From contig JALLAZ010000894.1 of NCBI GenBank assembly GCA_036939755.1, forward strand, positions 1-11,896: a stretch of DNA of 11,896 bases, in the 5' to 3' direction. Positions 6,282 through 11,896 of this stretch are shown here, in pieces. Position 1 is the first letter of the stretch; each line of letters opens with the position of its first letter. The notes under the pieces are model-generated. The model was given only the letters and a program-made list of their open reading frames with translations, made no database searches and was not told where the DNA came from. The DNA is from Stephanodiscus triporus. Lineage: Eukaryota > Bacillariophyta > Thalassiosirophyceae > Thalassiosirales > Thalassiosiraceae. The position numbers were made by a program, and so were the translations under genes.

Positions 6282-6653
6282 TGGTGGACCAACTCTCTCA
6301 ATTACGCCCAATTCGGCCGACGGCGTCATTTTGAGCGTCGGACCCACATACTCCATTCCGCCGGCTAGCATTAATAGTGTTACCATAGGATCGTAGTAGC
6401 TAAGATACTAGCCACTCTTCTCTCCTATCGTATCCATGCCTAGTGGGACGATGGGACGCTGAGAGGTTACGAGTCCTTTCACGAAAAATTTTCCTCGCCT
6501 CGCCTTCGGCTCGGCTCGGATTATTCCCCACCCCCCCCCCTCTGGCTCTTCGCCCTCGCGTGGGTTGGCTTTCGGGCTGCGCCGACACGCTAGTATCTGC
6601 TTCCTCACTTCCTACCAATAATTACTGAAAAATCACGAATTATTTTATTCACG
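6282..6653 (+). other. Copia element leader / probable 5' LTR region
   Basis: Gene-free stretch before gag. In an intact element the 5' LTR, primer-binding site and untranslated leader would sit around here. A TGTTACC at 6377 resembles the TG start of many copia LTRs, but no matching CA end or second LTR is available in the window, so the LTR is not proven. No canonical initiator-Met primer-binding site is seen; TAGTATCTGC at 6591 is only a weak match. Other content is a 10-C run at 6531-6540, short CCTCG/CTCGG repeats near 6494-6520, and the inverted repeat AGATACTAGC (6403-6412) with GCTAGTATCT (6589-6598). Confidence 0.4.
6531..6540. repeat. 10-C homopolymer in the copia leader
   Basis: An uninterrupted run preceded by CCCCA. 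Together with the runs at 1874, 1995 and 6011 it makes four G/C homopolymers of 10 or more bases in 12 kb. Confidence 0.8.
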
Positions 6654-9566
6654 ATGCCTTCCAAAAATTCTACCGACGACGACGACGCCTCCTCGACGGC
6701 GGCGGCGGCCAAAACTCCCCCCCCCTCGACTGGACGACGTATGCACCTACGTTCCGACGGATCCCCTCCTTCTCTTGGGGATCAGGGCGCTGCGGACAGG
6801 GCACAACCTCCTGCTCCCCCCCCTCCGCCGGCCCCGGACGAGACAACTGATTTTTCTGACGATGATGGGAGCCCTCCCCTCCTCACGGCTCCTGTCGGTG
6901 CGGAATTTACTACCGTCCAGGCTCGTGGACATCAGCGGATTACACCGTTACTGCTTGCGTCCCTCACGCCGGCAGTGAGTTTGCCTCCGATGACGGGGAA
7001 CCGGTATGGAGCCCTCGCCGACGCCGACCCACCGGTCACCTCGGGGTTACACTCTGCCGATTCCGACGACGCGCTGTACAAGGCGGTGATGGCATCCCTC
7101 CCGGACGTCGGGCATATCCTTCATCTGCACGATAACAAGTTGACCGCAGCTCTTTCCTCGATTGATCAGACAGTGGACAAGGCGATAACTTCGTTGACGA
7201 GCATTGCCGAGTCGATCGCCGCTTCGATGCAACCGATCACTGCTACGATCGCCTCCATCAATGGACAATTCAGCGATCTGCGTCAGGATGCCATCGATCA
7301 TGAACGCCGTTTAGCGGACCAGGACCGGCGTCTCAACGAGCTCACCACCAACGTTCGCACGCTAGAATCAGTTCACAGGGGCTTCAAGGATAAGACCAAC
7401 GACACTGTCGCCACCCTCCGCTCCGATGTCAATGATACTCGCGCGAAACTCCCAGATCTTCGTTGGGAAATTCAGGACTACGCTAACGGCTTCGCGACGT
7501 CTCTCAAAGAAGTCACGGACCTCGTCCATGACCTTCGACAACAGCAACCTGACTCGATGGATCATGCCTCAACACCGTCCACAGCGGCCCCTGCCCGAGG
7601 CACATCGGTCGACCCGCCCCCCACCACCCCTCCGATGAACCCATATCTTGGTTCCCGCGACACCAGAAACGAATCAGCGCGAGTGGATCCGCGGCGATAT
7701 GATGTTCGCATCACTCCTCCTTCCGCTTCGAACCGTTTTGGACTTCCCAGTGATACTCCCCCAACTTCTCGTGGCACGGCTTCCTACCCTCCTGGCAATC
7801 GCCAACCCCACGACACGGCAGTTTCGCCGGACGTCGGTAATACTCACGATGGCCATAGTGACGGCGTACCCACACCAACGTCGCAAGGGACTCTCCGACG
7901 CGATCCCTCTGCGGTCGACCTGACCACCTTCGACGGCGGCCTGCCCCACAAGGTCAAGTTTGATACTCCAACCCCACATCCCAGCGGATCCGACGTGCCT
8001 CTTGTGGGGGGGCCCATCCAATCGCCCCGCCCTAGCGACAAAGAACGCCTCGCACGCTCTCGCAAGATCGGGCTGTTTGATATCGCTGGCCTGGCCTCGT
8101 ATGATTACCATGGTGGACCACAGGGCGTTCCCAAGCTTACCGTCTCCTTTATCCACAACTGTGGTTATCGCGCTTTCTCGGATACGGTTTCTCCGGAGGA
8201 TATCCTACTCTGCTTTGGCGAGATCCAACAACTACATCGCAAAGTTCTCCAGGGCTGGTACAACACTCGTAATCAGACGTCGGGGCCTTCCCTCGAGCGC
8301 ATCCTCGACCGGGGCCTAAAAGCTTTTCCCCTTCTGCGATCTACGACAATGCACGACGCTGTGGAGTTCTACGATAAATTTCAAGAGCTCTCGCACGCAT
8401 ATCTCATCCCGCTAATGCCGTTCGACGCGGTGCGCCTGGGGAACAACTACGAAGGTCTGTTTGTGCCGGGTCTTGGGACAGAACGCTACCACGAATGCGC
8501 TACGGCGTTGTTTGAACTCCTTCCACGCCTCCTCCCTACGTCCAACGCTGAGGTCCAAGCTAAGCTATCATCAGTCCGTGTCGAGTCTAAGAATGGATAT
8601 GATTTACTTTGGAGGATTCTTGAACTCACGGTACCTGCATTTGACCCTACGGTTCCCATTCACCAACCTACCTGGGACCGCGACACTGACGTCTTGGAAT
8701 TGGGACGGCGCTTTGAACTCTATTTCCGCCTTCTCTCCAAGAAGCAGGTCTATATCAACACCAGGGATCGCACAACCATGTTCCTTAAGGCAATATCATC
8801 GTCTGAGTACGCCGACATCGTGACTACCCTCCAGTCTACCGTTGATTCTTATCGTCACGACAACGATGAATTCTTCCTCCCACAACACTTTCGCGTTACT
8901 AGCATTGCCATGAGTATTCACAACAATGCCAAAGCACGCGTGCAAGACTTCGGACGTCGTCGAGTGAATCGCATTCTTGGTTGGGACGATAGGGCTGATG
9001 TCCTCTCCGACGACGAACTCCAATTCGGCCATATACAGGGTTATGAACCTCGCGTCCTCCGAATCGAACAAGGTCGCGAACGCGGTGGACAGGGTCACGA
9101 CCGCCGGGGCTCGGTTCGCCGCCAGGGATTTGACAATCGACAGGACAGGTCTTCGGTCGCCAGCGATCGCAGCTCCGTCGGCTCGTCGCTGTCCAGTGCG
9201 AGCGGCTCTAACCACTCCCGCAGTCGTTTTGCTCGCCCCGACCAACGTCGTCGCTCGTTCTTCCCTAATGTCCAGTGTGACGCTTGCAAACGCATCGGAC
9301 ATGAGGCCGTGAATTGCGACATGCTGGCGCTTGCCCTATTCATCGAACGTCACAAACAGTCTCTCTCGGATGCCGACCGGGACTCTATCGAGTTGAAATG
9401 GCTGACACGTTGGAAAGAACGCCTGGGCCAGCCTGCCCGAACCCCACGCCAGGTCATGCACACGTATTGTGATGCGATGAACATCACCACCGAAACCCTC
9501 GACCTTGCCATGGATTGGGACTGTTGGCCGGAGTTAGCCACAGATTTTGACCTCGCGGATGAATGA
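6654..9566 (+). CDS. gag: Gag polyprotein of copia element (970 aa)
   Basis: Structural protein expected to form virus-like particles and package element RNA. The first 90 residues are low-complexity, with runs of Asp, Ala and Pro. Residues about 160-290 look like coiled coil (HERRLADQDRRLNELTTN and flanks). A Pro/Ser/Thr-rich stretch reaches about residue 470. A globular, probably capsid-like region covers about 470-780 (SFIHNCGYRAFSDTVSPED to YRHDNDEFFLPQHFRV). An Arg/Ser-rich RNA-binding stretch (about 800-870) precedes one zinc knuckle, CDACKRIGHEAVNC (C-x2-C-x4-H-x4-C, residues 875-888). Some 80 residues rich in acidic and aromatic residues follow the knuckle. The start ATG at 6654 is the first convincing one and begins typical low-complexity coding. 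The length is well above ordinary copia Gags. It ends with TGA, and Pol continues in the same frame. Confidence 0.85.
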   Translation: MPSKNSTDDDDASSTAAAAKTPPPSTGRRMHLRSDGSPPSLGDQGAADRAQPPAPPPPPAPDETTDFSDDDGSPPLLTAPVGAEFTTVQARGHQRITPLLLASLTPAVSLPPMTGNRYGALADADPPVTSGLHSADSDDALYKAVMASLPDVGHILHLHDNKLTAALSSIDQTVDKAITSLTSIAESIAASMQPITATIASINGQFSDLRQDAIDHERRLADQDRRLNELTTNVRTLESVHRGFKDKTNDTVATLRSDVNDTRAKLPDLRWEIQDYANGFATSLKEVTDLVHDLRQQQPDSMDHASTPSTAAPARGTSVDPPPTTPPMNPYLGSRDTRNESARVDPRRYDVRITPPSASNRFGLPSDTPPTSRGTASYPPGNRQPHDTAVSPDVGNTHDGHSDGVPTPTSQGTLRRDPSAVDLTTFDGGLPHKVKFDTPTPHPSGSDVPLVGGPIQSPRPSDKERLARSRKIGLFDIAGLASYDYHGGPQGVPKLTVSFIHNCGYRAFSDTVSPEDILLCFGEIQQLHRKVLQGWYNTRNQTSGPSLERILDRGLKAFPLLRSTTMHDAVEFYDKFQELSHAYLIPLMPFDAVRLGNNYEGLFVPGLGTERYHECATALFELLPRLLPTSNAEVQAKLSSVRVESKNGYDLLWRILELTVPAFDPTVPIHQPTWDRDTDVLELGRRFELYFRLLSKKQVYINTRDRTTMFLKAISSSEYADIVTTLQSTVDSYRHDNDEFFLPQHFRVTSIAMSIHNNAKARVQDFGRRRVNRILGWDDRADVLSDDELQFGHIQGYEPRVLRIEQGRERGGQGHDRRGSVRRQGFDNRQDRSSVASDRSSVGSSLSSASGSNHSRSRFARPDQRRRSFFPNVQCDACKRIGHEAVNCDMLALALFIERHKQSLSDADRDSIELKWLTRWKERLGQPARTPRQVMHTYCDAMNITTETLDLAMDWDCWPELATDFDLADE

Positions 9567-9572
9567 CTAGAT
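9561..9572 (+). promoter_or_regulatory. Candidate programmed readthrough stop, TGA CTA G
   Basis: The Gag frame ends GAA TGA CTA GAT. The next stop in the same frame is beyond the window, more than 2,300 bases on, and Pol is in that frame. UGA followed by CUAG is an established high-leakiness context (stop-codon readthrough literature on the UGA-CUA motif). Function here is inferred. Confidence 0.55.
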
Positions 9573-11896
9573 TACGATCTTTCTCGATGCATTGGGATCG
9601 ATCATATTCAATGCAATAACACTGCCTCCCTTCCTTCCACCCCAGGGGATAACACGCCGGCCACCCATCCCCGCGTCCCCTCCGTCTCCTTCGCCACTTG
9701 CTCATCACCCGGTACTTCTTCCGCGGCCACCATGATCGCTGCTTCCCCAGCCCTTGCTACCTACCTTGAACCACTCCCTCTTGCTGAACCGCCTCCCTCT
9801 CCGAACGATGCTGACGTCTACTGCGATCAACCTCTCGGGTCACTCATCGACTCCCTTCTCAAGCAGACGGACCGCCCCCATTCACCAAATACCCCATTTG
9901 AGTTTCCCTACTACACTCCATCAGCACTACAGGCTTCCACTGGCACCATGACCAACGAAACCCAAGACCGTTATCCTCCATCAGCAAGCGTTATTCGGGT
10001 CGTCGCCACACCCAGGGTCTTTGGTATTAAAAATGACTCTGGCTCCTCCGTTCGGGTCAACGACTGGTCTCTTATGGATGCCGGCGCCAATATTTGTCTC
10101 ACGGGCGATCTCGAACTTTTGGCCGACGCTGTTGACATTCCCCCGCTTCCCATCACGGTCGCCCTCAATGGCGGTGGCTCGACGGTGGATGATTGTTGCA
10201 CTAAACGGGGCTTTATTCCCCTGGCTCTCTCTGACGGTACGATCCATTGGCAATTGTGTTACTATTCCGCTAACGCTGTCGAAACCATCATCTCCCCACA
10301 AGCCATCCTTGGTTCAAGCGACCTTTTCGCATCATGGACGATGACGGGATACAAAGATCACAGGCCAGGGGCCATTCGTTTCGACAGCCACGACGGTCTT
10401 ATCAACATGGTCATCGACCTCATATGCCGTGATGGATTATACTACTGCCCAACGGATATCTTCACGCTGGGTACCCGCCCAACCATATCCAACTGTGCCC
10501 CGTTGCCTTCTCTAACAGTCCACCGTGTCGTCCACCAGTCCCCTCCCACTGTCATACGCCGACCTTCCCGTTTCACACCCACCAGCAAAGCTCGACAACT
10601 CGAATCCGAGGTTTGGCTCCTTCGTTTGGGGTCCCCAGGCGTAACACAACTGGATGTTCTTCCCCAAAACGTCACTGGCCTCCCCTCTACTTTCGAGTAC
10701 CATCCCTTCCGCTTCGTTGATTTCAAAGAACAAGCCCACATACGTAAACAGGCCGCCCAGCGCTCCGCCGTCCGGACAACCGAACGTGGCCGACGTTTCT
10801 ATATGGATTTCGGCTTCATGCGGGCTTCTTCCTCCGACTACTCCCGACGGAACAAGACTACGGATCGGGTGGTGTTTTCTTACGACGGTTTCTCCTCCTA
10901 CCTCCTTATCGTTGACGAGGCGTCGCGCTATGTCTGGGTGTTCTTAACAGCCTCTAAATCCCCCCCTATCGACATTATCAGGGAGTTCCTCACTCAACAC
11001 GGCCACAGGGACGGTGGGTGCGTACGGACGGATCAAGGCGGCGAATTGGCACAAAGCTCTACTTTCCAAGATATGCTACTGCGTGACTACCATTACACTC
11101 TCGAGCCAACCGGTGCCGATAGCCCCTCCCAAAACGGTGCAGTGGAGATATACAACGATAAATTTGCCATACGAACACGCACCCTACTCTACGGCTCTGG
11201 CCTTCCTGCAAAATTCTGGTCCGCGGCACTCCTTCACTCTGTCTATCTTCACAACCGGTTGGTTCATAGTGCCACCAAATCCACCCCTTTTGAACTCTAT
11301 TTTGGAATGAAACCCGATTTGTCCCATCTGAAAGTCTTCGGCTCCCGCGTGTGCGTCAAACGTAGTGGAGACAGACAAGGAAAACTCGATCGCAACGACT
11401 TCACTGGCATCTTCCTTGGCTTCACCGCCACAGACCATAACATCCTCTACCTTGACCTGGACTCCGGACTAGTGAAACGCAGTCATCATGCACAGTTTGA
11501 TGAAGCGTGGTATTTACAACCAACACGTCCACCTGCGGCTCAACTACTATATGATCTTGGACTGGAGGTTGCCCCCGACGAATGTCCGGACAACAGCCCC
11601 GCCACGTCATGCGTTCCTTGGCCCCCAATTCATCCTTATGTTCCTAAAGGTGATAAATTTCAGGTGCCAACACAGTGCATCCTTACACCACTACCGCTGC
11701 GGGAAACTTTGGCAGCGCAACGCCCCCCTGCTGCGGCTGCAGCTCGTCTTTCAGTTCCCAACGATTCTGTCCATTCGCCACGTATTGTCTCCAAGACCAA
11801 TGCCCAGTCCATGTCTCCATCCACCATCGTCGCAGAATATCTCATAGGGAAACAGGACATGGCTACGGTGTACATGTCGCCAGATCCATTTTTTGA
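9567..11896 (+). CDS. pol: Pol polyprotein of copia element, protease and integrase (partial)
   Basis: I translated this frame codon by codon and found no stop over 776 codons; it runs off the right edge. After about 165 residues rich in Pro, Ser and Thr comes the protease motif LMDAGANICLTGD (from 10071), then FIPLALSDGTIHWQL and an IISPQAILGSSD segment. The gag-pre-integrase region contains DGLYYCPTDIF and SEVWLLRLGSPGVTQLD (10431-10660). Integrase candidates for the catalytic triad are Asp of FYMDFGFM (codon 10806), Asp of RTDQGGEL (11031) and Glu of NGAVEIYN (11145), with 37 residues between the last two. AKFWSAALLHSVYLHNRL and the copia-type segment to 11423 follow, then a Pro-rich linker. 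RT should begin just beyond the window. Synthesis probably relies on readthrough of the TGA at 9564 or initiation at ATG 9732. Confidence 0.85.
9724..9735 (+). promoter_or_regulatory. Strong Kozak-like context at in-frame ATG 9732
   Basis: GGCCACCATGAT surrounds the first ATG in the Pol frame, 165 bases after the Gag stop. It matches the eukaryotic start consensus (purine at -3, CC before ATG) except for A instead of G at +4. It could allow reinitiation or an independent Pol start. Confidence 0.3.

Larger units (their letters stand above)
6377..11896 (+). mobile_element. Ty1/copia-type LTR retrotransposon, 5' part, coding-intact in window
   Basis: Gag is followed by protease and then integrase. 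Integrase before the (unseen) reverse transcriptase is the copia order, not the gypsy order. The post-integrase segment KVFGSRVCVKRSGDRQGKLD followed by FTGIFLGF is a copia hallmark. From 6654 to 11896 one frame is interrupted only by TGA at 9564-9566; over 1,740 codons without other damage suggests a young copy. The left boundary at 6377 is a guess from a TG dinucleotide. Reverse transcriptase, RNase H and the 3' LTR lie beyond the right edge. Confidence 0.85.

Noticed and set aside
5728..6396. Independent 222-codon gene
   Set aside because: It starts inside the predicted intron, its only recognisable segment (VLASSLESY) is the end of the OTU UIM, and the remainder is low-complexity His/Arg/Ser sequence. 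Another frame is more protein-like at 6062-6281.
6591..6602. tRNA initiator-Met primer-binding site
   Set aside because: TAGTATCTGCTT matches the usual TGGTATCAGAGC at only 7 of 12 positions; no LTR end precedes it.
1620..9566. Stop-codon reassignment, because coding frames run through TAG (1620), TAA (5085), TGA (5487) and TGA (9564)
   Set aside because: All three stops are involved, one each in a decayed LINE and the OTU TAA site, and the intact Gag, Pol and gag-like frames use no internal stops otherwise. No single code change explains this; independent mutations plus a possible readthrough site do.

Overview
The window reads as nuclear DNA of a eukaryotic microalga or related protist, most likely a diatom (heterokont). 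Nothing looks like bacterial operon structure. The evidence is: an OTU-family deubiquitinase gene with a spliceosomal intron; two gag families and a copia-type pol of the kind I associate with diatom genomes (recalled, not searched); and a decayed non-LTR retrotransposon. It looks like a repeat-dense accessory region in which one degraded cellular gene lies among transposon remains and one apparently intact element.

Layout. 2-340 is the 3' end of an unrecognised protein, followed by decayed coding scraps to about 574. 575-1100 is AT-rich and gene-free, with five exact copies of the octamer ATTGTATC/GATACAAT. 1101-2715 is a broken LINE: an endonuclease domain, a linker and the first part of a reverse transcriptase, split by one in-frame stop and about five frameshifts, then truncated. 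2716-3097 has no convincing gene but carries three perfect hairpins in 125 bp. 3098-3997 is an uninterrupted 299-codon gag-like fragment. 3998-4313 is gene-free with three perfect palindromes of 16, 25 and 23 bp. 4314 to about 6281 is an OTU deubiquitinase (OTUD5-like) with three ubiquitin-interacting motifs and at least one intron. Its frame is interrupted by TAA at 5085 and TGA at 5487.

From about 6377 to the right edge lies a Ty1/copia-type retrotransposon: leader, 970-aa Gag (6654-9566), then Pol (9567 to beyond the window) with protease, integrase and the copia-specific post-integrase segment. Reverse transcriptase, RNase H and the 3' LTR must lie to the right.

The most interesting point is the gag-pol junction. 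I translated frame 3 codon by codon from 9567 to 11896 and found no stop, so Pol (776 codons visible) is in the same frame as Gag and is separated from it only by one TGA. That TGA is followed by CTAG, the context known to promote stop-codon readthrough. A programmed Gag-TGA-Pol readthrough element is therefore a serious possibility; the alternative is a single nonsense mutation in a one-ORF element. The same Pol has a D-A-G sequence where retropepsins have D-S/T-G, and no HHCC zinc-binding signature in its integrase.
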